Shown piece by piece: positions 1-6,712 of a DNA stretch of 6,770 nt. This DNA is from Gemmatimonas sp. UBA2094. GTDB lineage: Bacteria; Gemmatimonadota; Gemmatimonadetes; Gemmatimonadales; Gemmatimonadaceae. The notes beneath the pieces are model-generated. The model saw nothing but the letters and a program-made list of their open reading frames with translations, searched no databases and had not been told where the DNA came from. The stretch lies in contig DCZC01000141.1 of assembly GCA_002331565.1 (NCBI GenBank), forward strand, positions 1-6,770, written 5' to 3'. The position numbers were made by a program, and so were the translations under genes. Positions within the stretch are counted from its first letter, which is position 1. Every line of letters starts with the position of its first letter.

Positions 1-921
1 CTCGAGCTCGGCGATCGCCGCCGCGGTGTCCACGACATACTCCGCCGTGATCGCCGCCGGCGTCCGCTCCTCGGCGCCGCCGCCTGGCTCCCCGCCTCCC
101 AGCTCGGCCTTCAGCTCCGCCAGCGCCATCACCCGCGTATCGCCGTCGGCCGTGCGCAGCGTGACGCGCTCGTGGAAGATGTCGCACGCCACCACCTTCT
201 CCTCGCCACGCGCCGTGGTGAGAATCTTCCCTTCCTTGGGGAATTTCCGGCGGCTCTGCACGTAAAACTCGTGCTCGTAGCGCAGGCAGCACATGAGCCG
301 TCCGCACGCACCGGAAATCTGCTGCGGGTTGAGCGACAGCTTCTGGTCCTTGGCCACGCCGAGGTTCACCGGGCGCAGGTCGGGGAGCCACGAGGCGGAG
401 CAGTACTCGCGGCCGCAGCGCCCAATACCACCAAGACGTTTGGCTTCGTCGCGGACACCGATCTGCTTGAGCTCGATACGCGTCTTGAACTGCGCCGCGA
501 GATCGCGCACCAGCCCGCGGAAGTCGACGCGTTTCTCGGAGGTGAAGTAGATCGTGAGCTTGCGACGGTCCCACTGCCACTCGGCGTCGGTGAGCTTCAT
601 CGCGAGCCCGTTCGCCTTCACGCGCTCCATCGCCTTGCGGCGCGCCTCCTCGTTCTCGCCCGTCAGCTCCCGGTCGGTGCGTTCGTCGTGCTTCGAGGCC
701 AATCGCAAGGCCTTGCGTGGCGGCGGGGTGGTGCCGCAGCCGTGCGCGCACCCCGAGCACCGCACCTCGGCCAGCTCGCCCGTGGCGTGCACGCGGCCGA
801 AGTCCTCGCCGCGGTCGGCTTCGACGATGATGCCCGCACGGAGTGCGGGCGGCGTGTCACCGTCCCATGAGAAGAACTCCTTCCGGTTGCCCCGGAAGGC
901 AACCTCGATGAGATGCGACAC
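1..921 (-). CDS. ricT: PSP1-domain protein, RicT/YaaT family (3' end cut off by window edge)
   Basis: The 307 visible residues align from memory with B. subtilis YaaT (RicT), which forms an iron-sulfur complex with RicA and RicF and modulates RNase Y-dependent mRNA maturation, competence, sporulation and biofilm formation. Strongest shared blocks: VDFRGLVRDLAAQFKTRIEL (132-151), QIGVRDEAKRLGGIGRCGRE (153-172) and LSLNPQQISGACGRLMCCLR (195-214). Family-type cysteines are C169, C174, C206, C211 and C212; B. subtilis has CC where this protein has C174-S175. An additional cluster C55-x2-C58-x3-C62 lies in a stretch that B. subtilis YaaT fills without cysteines. From about residue 275 a Gly/Glu/Ala-rich extension goes beyond the length of B. 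subtilis YaaT (about 275 residues) and is still open at base 1. The start is GTG at 921-919, 10 bases after the accA stop; no ATG lies in frame nearby and the N-terminus (SHLIEVAFRGNRKEFF) fits the family. There is no clear Shine-Dalgarno before it, so translation is probably coupled to accA. The family assignment is firm; the cellular role in this organism is inferred. Confidence 0.92.
   Translation of the reverse strand, partial: MSHLIEVAFRGNRKEFFSWDGDTPPALRAGIIVEADRGEDFGRVHATGELAEVRCSGCAHGCGTTPPPRKALRLASKHDERTDRELTGENEEARRKAMERVKANGLAMKLTDAEWQWDRRKLTIYFTSEKRVDFRGLVRDLAAQFKTRIELKQIGVRDEAKRLGGIGRCGREYCSASWLPDLRPVNLGVAKDQKLSLNPQQISGACGRLMCCLRYEHEFYVQSRRKFPKEGKILTTARGEEKVVACDIFHERVTLRTADGDTRVMALAELKAELGGGEPGGGAEERTPAAITAEYVVDTAAAIAELE
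881..904 (-). repeat. Two overlapping, mutually exclusive inverted repeats in the ricT 5' coding region
   Basis: On the plus strand GGTTGCC (885-891) is followed after 6 bases by its exact complement GGCAACC (898-904). In the same stretch TTCCGG (881-886) is followed after 5 bases by CCGGAA (892-897). The arms interleave, so the mRNA can form one hairpin or the other but not both. The stretch encodes about residues 6-14 of the PSP1 protein, directly after the start codon. It may be a by-product of GC-rich coding sequence; no function can be claimed. Confidence 0.35.
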
Positions 922-931
922 GCCGCGGCCG

Positions 932-1900
932 CTATTCGGTGAACTGGCCCATGCGCAAGAACTTCTCGCGACGACGGCGCACGAGCTTGTCCGGCTTGAG
1001 ACGGCGCAGCTCTTCGATGTTGCGGATCAGCGCGTCGCGCAGCGACTTGGCCGTGGTGGTGTGATCGGAGTGCGCGCCGCCGTCCGGCTCCTTCACCACT
1101 TCGTCGATGATGCGCAGGGCGAGCAGGTCGTTCGAGGTGATGCGCAGCGCGGTGGCGGCCTTCTCGCGCATCTCGGGGCTCTTGCTGTCCTTCCAGAGAA
1201 TGGCCGCGCAGCCTTCCACGGAAATGGTGGAATACACGGAGTGCTCGAGCATCAGCACACGGTCGGCCACGCCCAGTGCGAGGGCGCCACCCGACCCGCC
1301 CTCACCGATGACCGTTGCGACGATCGGCACCTGCAGGTTGCTCATCTCGAGCAGGTTGCGCGCAATGGCTTCGCTCTGACCGCGTTCCTCCGCGCCAAGG
1401 CCCGGCCACGCGCCCGGGGTGTCGATGAACGTGATGACCGGCACCTGGAACTTCTCGGCCAGCTTCATGAGCCGCAGCGCCTTGCGGTAGCCCTCGGGAT
1501 GGGGCATGCCGAAGTTGCGCTTGAGGTTTTCCTTGGTGTCGCGGCCGCGCTCGTGGCCGATCACCATCACCGTCTCGCCGTCGAGGCGCGCCCAGCCCGC
1601 CATGATGGCGGCGTCTTCGCGGAACAGCCGGTCGCCGTGCAGTTCGATGAAGTCGGTGAAGGCGTGCTGGATGTAGTCCGACGTGAACGGACGGCGCGAC
1701 ATGCGCGCCACCTGCACGCGCTGCAGCGGCGTGAGGTTCTGGTAGATCTGCACGCGCACGTCGCCGAGCTTTTTTTCGAGCGGCGCGATTTCGTGCGCCA
1801 CGTCGATGGATTGCTCGGAGGCGAGACGCTTGAGCTCCTCGATCTGTTTTTCGAGCTCCGCGATGGGGCGCTCGAACTCGAGAACCGGGGCAGCAGCCAT
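932..1900 (-). CDS. accA: Acetyl-CoA carboxylase carboxyltransferase subunit alpha
   Basis: With AccD, this cytoplasmic subunit forms the carboxyltransferase half of acetyl-CoA carboxylase. It moves the carboxyl group from carboxybiotin on AccB to acetyl-CoA, giving malonyl-CoA, the committed step of fatty-acid synthesis. The protein has 322 residues (E. coli AccA 319) and is complete. An N-terminal helical segment opens with LEFERPIAELEKQIEELK (7-24), matching the E. coli start FEQPIAELE. The crotonase-fold core contains VMVIGHERGRDTKENLKRNF (111-130), PEGYRKALRLM (135-145), FIDTPGAWPGLGAEERGQSE (158-177) and the glycine-rich IGEGGSGGALALGV (198-211). VEGCAAILWK (228-237) and EPDGGAH (271-277) are also typical. 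The ATG at 1900-1898 has an AGGA motif 5 bases upstream. It follows dnaE by 30 bases and precedes the PSP1 gene by 10, so it is the middle gene of a probable operon. Nothing is missing or odd. Confidence 0.98.
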   Translation of the reverse strand: MAAAPVLEFERPIAELEKQIEELKRLASEQSIDVAHEIAPLEKKLGDVRVQIYQNLTPLQRVQVARMSRRPFTSDYIQHAFTDFIELHGDRLFREDAAIMAGWARLDGETVMVIGHERGRDTKENLKRNFGMPHPEGYRKALRLMKLAEKFQVPVITFIDTPGAWPGLGAEERGQSEAIARNLLEMSNLQVPIVATVIGEGGSGGALALGVADRVLMLEHSVYSTISVEGCAAILWKDSKSPEMREKAATALRITSNDLLALRIIDEVVKEPDGGAHSDHTTTAKSLRDALIRNIEELRRLKPDKLVRRRREKFLRMGQFTE

Positions 1901-1905
1901 GACTA

Positions 1906-1909
1906 TCCT
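1906..1909 (-). promoter_or_regulatory. Shine-Dalgarno of accA
   Basis: The minus strand reads CCAGGATAGTC before the accA ATG, placing AGGA 5 bases from the start codon. It supports the chosen start. It lies in the 30-base gap after the dnaE TGA (1931-1933). That gap shows no hairpin and no T-run, so I see no terminator between dnaE and accA. Confidence 0.7.
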
Positions 1910-1930
1910 GGAAAGCTCACGCGACGCCTG

Positions 1931-4900
1931 TCAGCCACCGGTGCGCACGAGTCGCACCCGGTCGGCGCCAAGCAGCGCGCGAAGGTCAGAAAGAATTGCC
2001 GGGGACGCCGTCACGGTCAGCGACCGCGACCGGAACCGAACGGTCCGCCCGTTCGCGTCGCACCAGCGCAGCTCGAGTGGAGCAGAACCTTCGTGCGCCT
2101 CCACCTTCGCTCGAATATCCTCCATCATCGCCGCGGGGAGATCCAGCCCGGCGACCAGCTCGATCGCCACGGCCACCTCTCCGCTCGCCCGCACTTCCTC
2201 GAAGCGCGTGACGCCGTCCACGATGAACGTGGCGTTTTCCACGCCCTGATCTTTCCTGGAGTACCCGCCCTTGAGCAGGAGGGGAATGTCGGGGCGGACA
2301 CGCTCCGCGATCACCCCCCACGCCTCCGGAAACACCAACACCTCGGAAGATCCGGAAAAATCCTCGACTGTCAACCGGGCGAACTCATTTCCGGACTTCT
2401 TGGAAACCTGGCGCTTGATCGAGGTGACCACCACACCGATCGTCACCGCCTCGGGCACCCACGTGCCCAACTGCGACACGGTGTGCGTAGCGAACAATTC
2501 GCACTCTGTTCGGTACTTTTCCAGCGGATGGCCGGAAATGTAGAAGCCCAGCAGCTCCTTTTCCCGCTGCAGCCGCTCGCTTTCGCTCCAGGGGGGCGTC
2601 GTGGGAAGCGTCGGGGCCCCGGACGTCCTGGTGGGGCCGCTCTCCTCGGGGCCGCCGCCCAGCAGCTCGCCGAACAGCGAGCCCTGACCCTTTTCCGCCT
2701 CTTCCTGCTGCAGGGCCGCTTCACTGATGGCCGCATCGAGCGCCGCCATGAGCTGCGCGCGGTGGCCACCCAGCCCGTCGCAGGCGCCGGCCGCGATGAG
2801 CGCCTCGAACACGCGCTTGTTGAACACGCGCAGGTCCACCCGCGTGCACAAATCGTACAGGCTCGTGAACGCACCGTCCTTGCGCGCGTCCAGCAACGAA
2901 TCGATGGCGCCGCGCCCCACGTTGCGGATGGCACCGAGGCCGAAGCGGATGCGCGTATCGCCCACCACCGTGAAGCGCCAGCCCGACTCGTTCACGTCGG
3001 GGGCCAGCACCTCGAGCCCCATTTCGCGCGCTTCGGCGATGTACTTGATGACTTCTTCGGTCTTCCCGATGTTCGACGACAGCAGCGCCGCCATGAACTC
3101 GGCGGGATAGTGCGTCTTGAGGAAGGCCGTGTGATACGCCACGACGGAGTAGGCGACGGAGTGGCTGTTGTGAACCACAATGTCGTTGGCGACGAAGTTG
3201 TGCGTGTCCGCGATCTCGAGATCGTAGGTGCGCTCTTCGCCCGCCGGCTCGATGGAAACCACACGGTCCCAGAGCACGTCGTTGTTGCCGAGGCGCTCGA
3301 GCGCAGTGTCACCGAAATACTGCGCCAGCCGGTTCACCACCCCGCGTGTGAAACCGATCTTCGCCGGGTTGGTACCAACGGGATAGAGATCGCGCGATGA
3401 TACGTCGGCGCCTGCTTCCACCATCGCCCACGTTTCGCCTCGACGTGCCTTCGCCGCCCGCGCCAGCGCGCGGACAGGACCAACCGGCACCAAATCCTTC
3501 GACGGGCCATGGAGCGCCGTCACCGGCATCGCCGCCATCGCCGCGCGCTTGGCGGAAGCGACCAGATGCAGGCCCACCCGCTCGGCGAACGGTCGCAGAT
3601 TCTCCACGCCGGTCACGAATACCTGATAGCCGACCCGTGGGCCGCGGGCATAGCCGAACGTCACCTCGCGTACGCGGCCAAGGATTCCCAGGCGAAGCAG
3701 GAGGTGTTGCACCTGTTGCGCGAGCCGTTTGGACGAAGTCGCGTAATACGTCGAGCGGTCTTCGGCATTCACATGGCCGTCACCATCCCACATCCGGCCG
3801 AGCAACATGCCGATCTGCGCGTCGGGCAACGAGAACGCGGCAGGGGGTATCTCCTTGATGGTCGCCGTCTTGCCGAGCAGCTCGAGGCCACGCGCCCATT
3901 CGAAGATGCCGTTCGGTTGCGCGCGATCAACGCGCCCGGTGTAAATCGACGTCGTACCCTTGTGGGTTGTCCTCGTGCAACGGACGTTCTCGAACCGTTC
4001 GGCCGCACCGACAAAGTCCGCTACCGACGCCTCGTCCTGATTGTAGTAGTACACGCCACTCGGATGACCAAGATTGCCCTCGGCCAACAGATGTCCGAGC
4101 GCAATCACCTCATGGTCGGGCCATGCGGTGCGGGGGCCGGTTGGCAGCGAACGCGGCACGGCGATGTGTTCGCCCTCGGCAATCGCATCGAGATGGCGCC
4201 AGCCGTCGATCATCAGGAATGGATGGTTGCCGGTCGCGACGATTTCACGACCCGACTCGGTACGCAGCCGGAATACCGGCTTCACGCCGTTGTCCATCAC
4301 GTCGATCACACGCCCGTGTGTCAGGCGCAGCGTACCCACGTCACATGTCGCCACGGAACCCAGCGACGCCCGCTTCTCGTAGACGTCCGCGATGCGCACC
4401 AGGCGACCAGTCGCCGCGTCGTAAATCTCGGTGTCACCGGTCAGGCACTTGTTGAATCCATAACGCCCGAACGTTTCGATCTGGCCGGCCAGCTCCTCGA
4501 TGATCTTCGGGTCGTAGCCCTTCGCGATCGCCTTTTCGGTGAACTTGCCGAGCTCCTTCTTGATGAGCTCCGCGTCCTTCTTGCCCACGGCCTTGCGCAG
4601 CACGTCGGCTTCGGCGAGCGAAATGCCCGCCAGCACCTGCGCGATACGCATCACCTGCTCCTGGTAGGTGATGACGCCGTAGGTGTTGGAGAGAATGGGC
4701 TCGAGCTCGGGGAGCGGGTACACCGTGGGCTCTTCGCCGCGCTTGCGGCGGATGTACACGTTGTGCATCCCCGCGTCGAGCGGGCCGGGCCGCAGCAGCG
4801 CGTTCGACGCCACGAGGTCGTCGAACCGGTCGCACCGCATGCGCTTGAGCACGTCCGTCGCGAGCGCACTTTCGAACTGGAACACGCCACCCGTGCGCCC

Positions 4901-6712
4901 GGCGCGCAGCACCTGATACGTCTTCTCGTCGGTGAAGCCGCGCTCCTCCAGGGTCACCTCGATGCCGAGCCGATCCTTCACGTTCTTGATCGTGTCGGTG
5001 ATCACGGTGAGCGTCGTGAGCCCGAGGAAGTCCATCTTGAGCATGCCGGCCTTCTCGAGCGCCGTCATGTCGTACTGCGTCACGATCACGCGTTCGTCGC
5101 CGTCGCTGCCACTGCCCTTCGTGGCCTGCGTGCAGATGGGCACGAAATCGTCGATCGGCCCCGGGGCAATCACCACGCCGGCGGCGTGCACGCCCGTGTG
5201 ACGCGACAGCCCTTCGAGCTTCACGGCGAAGTCGAGCAGCTGCTGGTACCGCTCGTCGTTCCGGTAGAGCTGCTTGACTTCGGGCACCTGCTCGATGGCC
5301 TCGGCCACCGTGAGCGAGTTGTTGGGCGCGTTGGGGATGAGCTTGGCCAGCGCATCGGTTTCGGCCGGCGTGAAGCCAAGCGTGCGCCCCACGTCCTTCA
5401 CGGCGGCGCGCGACTTCATGGTGCCGAACGTCACGATCTGCCCCACGCTGTCCTTGCCGTACTTCTGGCGCACGTACTCGATTACTTCGCCGCGCCGTTC
5501 GAAACAGAAGTCCACGTCGACGTCGGGCATGCTCACGCGCTCCGGATTCAGGAAGCGCTCGAAGAGCAGGTCGAACTCCAGCGGGCACACGTCGGTGATC
5601 CTGGTGGCGTACGCCACCAGCGACCCCGCCGCCGAACCACGACCGGGCCCCACGGGAATTCCGCGATCGCGCGCCGCCTTGATGAAGTCGGCCGTGATGA
5701 GGAAGTAGCCCGCATAGCCGGTCTTGGTGATGACGCCGAGTTCGTAGTCGAGCCGCTCTTGCACGTACAGTGGCAGCGGATGGCCGTAGCGTTCCTTCGC
5801 GCCCTCGGTGGCCAGCTTCACCAGCAGGTCGTTCTCCGTGGCGATCCCCGTGGGGAGCGGGAAATTCGGCACGTAGTACTTCTTCTCGAACTGCACGTCC
5901 ACGCTGTCGGCAATCGCCAGCGTGTTGGTGAGCACATCCTCGCGACCGGGGAAAAACGGACGGATCTCGTCGGCACTCTTGAAGTAGAGGCCGTCGTCGT
6001 ACTGCATCCGATCCTTGTCGTTCCGGTCCTTGCCGAGGCCGATGCACAGCAGCACGTCGTGCGCATCGTGGTCCTCGTGCTTGAGGAAATGCGCATCGTT
6101 GGTGGCCACCACCGGCAGCCCGAGGTCGTCGGCCAAGCTCAAGACCTTGGCGTTGAGCCCGGCCTGCCCTTCGCTGGTGTGCGCCTGCACCTCGAGGAAG
6201 TAGCGCCCCTTGAACAGCTCGGCGTACCACGCGGCGGCTTCACGCGCCTGGTCGAGACGGTCGGCGAGCAGGTGATTGGCCACCTCGCCGGCCATGCACG
6301 CCGAGGTGACGATGAGCCCCTCGGAGTACTTGGCCAGCAGCTCGCGGTCGATGCGCGGCTTGGTATAGAACCCCTCGGTGTACCCCAGCGAGGTGAGCTT
6401 GGAGAGGTTCTTGTACCCCTGCAGGTCGCGGGCGAGCAGCACCAGGTGGTAGTACGGCTTCACGCCCGGCGCGGGGCGGCCGCGGGTGCGCCGGTCCCCC
6501 GGGGCCACGTACGCCTCCATGCCCAAAATGGGCTTCACGCCGGCCTTCTTGGCCTTCTCCTGAAACTCCCACGCGGCATGCATGTTACCGTGATCGGTGA
6601 TCGCGAGCGCCGGCATTTCGAAATGCTGCGCGCGGGTGATCAGATCATCGATACGATTCGCGCCGTCGAGGAGCGAATATTCCGAGTGGCAGTGCAGGTG
6701 AACGAACGACAT
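1931..6712 (-). CDS. dnaE: DNA polymerase III alpha subunit with an in-frame intein
   Basis: This is the catalytic subunit of the replicative DNA polymerase, DnaE1 type. The precursor is 1593 residues; without the 427-residue intein (756-1182) it is 1166, against about 1160 in E. coli. Order of parts: PHP domain (about 1-280), with putative metal ligands H7, H9, D16, H41, E66, H89, C139, D206 and H208; polymerase core with GPGRGSAAGSLVAY (355-368), MPDVDVDF (395-402, catalytic D399 and D401) and KMDFLGL (559-565, third Asp D561). The fingers region ends in RYGFNK (750-755), continuing after the intein as SHSVAYSVVAYHTAFLK (1183-1199). A helix-hairpin-helix region lies near 1300-1315. QGSLF (1343-1347) fits the QxxLF beta-clamp motif. 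Then come a Gly/Pro-rich linker (about 1348-1377), ELLGFYISGHPL (1386-1397), an OB fold (about 1422-1500) and a C-terminal domain. The ATG at 6712-6710 begins the conserved FVHLHCHSEYS, and no earlier in-frame start is visible. First gene of the probable dnaE-accA-ricT operon. Confidence 0.98.
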   Translation of the reverse strand: MSFVHLHCHSEYSLLDGANRIDDLITRAQHFEMPALAITDHGNMHAAWEFQEKAKKAGVKPILGMEAYVAPGDRRTRGRPAPGVKPYYHLVLLARDLQGYKNLSKLTSLGYTEGFYTKPRIDRELLAKYSEGLIVTSACMAGEVANHLLADRLDQAREAAAWYAELFKGRYFLEVQAHTSEGQAGLNAKVLSLADDLGLPVVATNDAHFLKHEDHDAHDVLLCIGLGKDRNDKDRMQYDDGLYFKSADEIRPFFPGREDVLTNTLAIADSVDVQFEKKYYVPNFPLPTGIATENDLLVKLATEGAKERYGHPLPLYVQERLDYELGVITKTGYAGYFLITADFIKAARDRGIPVGPGRGSAAGSLVAYATRITDVCPLEFDLLFERFLNPERVSMPDVDVDFCFERRGEVIEYVRQKYGKDSVGQIVTFGTMKSRAAVKDVGRTLGFTPAETDALAKLIPNAPNNSLTVAEAIEQVPEVKQLYRNDERYQQLLDFAVKLEGLSRHTGVHAAGVVIAPGPIDDFVPICTQATKGSGSDGDERVIVTQYDMTALEKAGMLKMDFLGLTTLTVITDTIKNVKDRLGIEVTLEERGFTDEKTYQVLRAGRTGGVFQFESALATDVLKRMRCDRFDDLVASNALLRPGPLDAGMHNVYIRRKRGEEPTVYPLPELEPILSNTYGVITYQEQVMRIAQVLAGISLAEADVLRKAVGKKDAELIKKELGKFTEKAIAKGYDPKIIEELAGQIETFGRYGFNKCLTGDTEIYDAATGRLVRIADVYEKRASLGSVATCDVGTLRLTHGRVIDVMDNGVKPVFRLRTESGREIVATGNHPFLMIDGWRHLDAIAEGEHIAVPRSLPTGPRTAWPDHEVIALGHLLAEGNLGHPSGVYYYNQDEASVADFVGAAERFENVRCTRTTHKGTTSIYTGRVDRAQPNGIFEWARGLELLGKTATIKEIPPAAFSLPDAQIGMLLGRMWDGDGHVNAEDRSTYYATSSKRLAQQVQHLLLRLGILGRVREVTFGYARGPRVGYQVFVTGVENLRPFAERVGLHLVASAKRAAMAAMPVTALHGPSKDLVPVGPVRALARAAKARRGETWAMVEAGADVSSRDLYPVGTNPAKIGFTRGVVNRLAQYFGDTALERLGNNDVLWDRVVSIEPAGEERTYDLEIADTHNFVANDIVVHNSHSVAYSVVAYHTAFLKTHYPAEFMAALLSSNIGKTEEVIKYIAEAREMGLEVLAPDVNESGWRFTVVGDTRIRFGLGAIRNVGRGAIDSLLDARKDGAFTSLYDLCTRVDLRVFNKRVFEALIAAGACDGLGGHRAQLMAALDAAISEAALQQEEAEKGQGSLFGELLGGGPEESGPTRTSGAPTLPTTPPWSESERLQREKELLGFYISGHPLEKYRTECELFATHTVSQLGTWVPEAVTIGVVVTSIKRQVSKKSGNEFARLTVEDFSGSSEVLVFPEAWGVIAERVRPDIPLLLKGGYSRKDQGVENATFIVDGVTRFEEVRASGEVAVAIELVAGLDLPAAMMEDIRAKVEAHEGSAPLELRWCDANGRTVRFRSRSLTVTASPAILSDLRALLGADRVRLVRTGG
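2672..2686 (-). other. Beta-clamp binding motif of DnaE (QGSLF)
   Basis: DnaE precursor residues 1343-1347 read QGSLF, fitting the QxxLF sliding-clamp binding pattern. They lie at the same place as the internal QADMF motif of E. coli alpha, between the helix-hairpin-helix region and the conserved GFYISGHPL block. In E. coli this motif tethers the polymerase to the clamp for processive synthesis. The role here is inferred from position and pattern. Confidence 0.8.
3167..4447 (-). mobile_element. DnaE intein: self-splicing element with LAGLIDADG homing endonuclease
   Basis: This 427-residue insert is translated inside DnaE and should cut itself out, joining K755 to S1183. All splicing motifs of a class 1 intein are visible (intein numbering): Cys1 in CLTGDTEIYD (block A); TGNH (72-75) with H75 in block B; TYDLEIADTHNFVAN (407-421) with D409 and H416 in block F; DIVVHN (422-427) with penultimate H426 and terminal N427 in block G. 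Ser is the +1 extein nucleophile. Between the splicing parts lies a DOD homing endonuclease. Boundaries are set by TGC at 4447-4445 and AAC at 3169-3167. The exteins rejoin as GFNK-SHSVAY, the normal DnaE sequence. The frame is uninterrupted, so this is neither a split intein nor a mini-intein. Sample 60-base blocks inside it are 55-62% GC (3961-4020, 62%; 4021-4080, 55%; 4201-4260, 60%), below sampled extein blocks (65-75%), which hints at horizontal arrival. Confidence 0.98.
3278..4132 (-). other. DOD (two-LAGLIDADG) homing endonuclease domain inside the DnaE intein
   Basis: The central part of the intein (about residues 106-390) carries two LAGLIDADG-type motifs. The first is ALGHLLAEGNL (116-126) with acidic residue E123; the second is LLGRMWDGDGHV (215-226) with D223. 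These are the metal-binding catalytic positions, one from each motif. A block H-like stretch SSKRLAQQVQHLLLRLGI (238-255) follows the second motif. The remaining segment (about 300-395) ends in LGNNDVLWDRVVSIEP, wording I associate with other bacterial replication-protein inteins, so it looks like a normal part of the element, perhaps used in DNA recognition. Such enzymes cut intein-free alleles at the insertion site, so that repair copies the intein in. No inactivating change is visible, so activity is plausible but unproven. The domain edges are approximate. Confidence 0.88.

Noticed and set aside
856..885. Strong Shine-Dalgarno-like AAGGAG followed 8 bases later by ATG inside the ricT 5' end (minus strand)
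   Set aside because: The ATG is out of frame with ricT and reaches a TGA after three codons. The AAGGAG encodes K14-E15 of a conserved N-terminus, and no in-frame start lies near it. Chance is the simplest explanation.
1901..1930. Terminator or promoter between dnaE and accA
   Set aside because: The 30-base gap has no inverted repeat with a T-run and no paired -35/-10 hexamers; only the accA Shine-Dalgarno is visible.
554..3400. Second very long plus-strand open frame (948 codons) antisense to ricT, accA and the 3' part of dnaE
   Set aside because: It spans three convincing genes on the other strand, crosses their boundaries, and has no recognisable domain. It is a compositional shadow.
3155..4460. 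Possibility that the dnaE insert is a split intein or an inactive remnant
   Set aside because: The frame is continuous, both splicing halves are fused through an endonuclease domain, and all catalytic splicing residues are present.
4434..6230. 598-codon minus-strand frame overlapping dnaE in a shifted phase
   Set aside because: It lies wholly inside the conserved DnaE PHP and polymerase coding region in another frame. Its Arg/Ala/Gly-rich product is typical of off-frame reading of GC-rich DNA.
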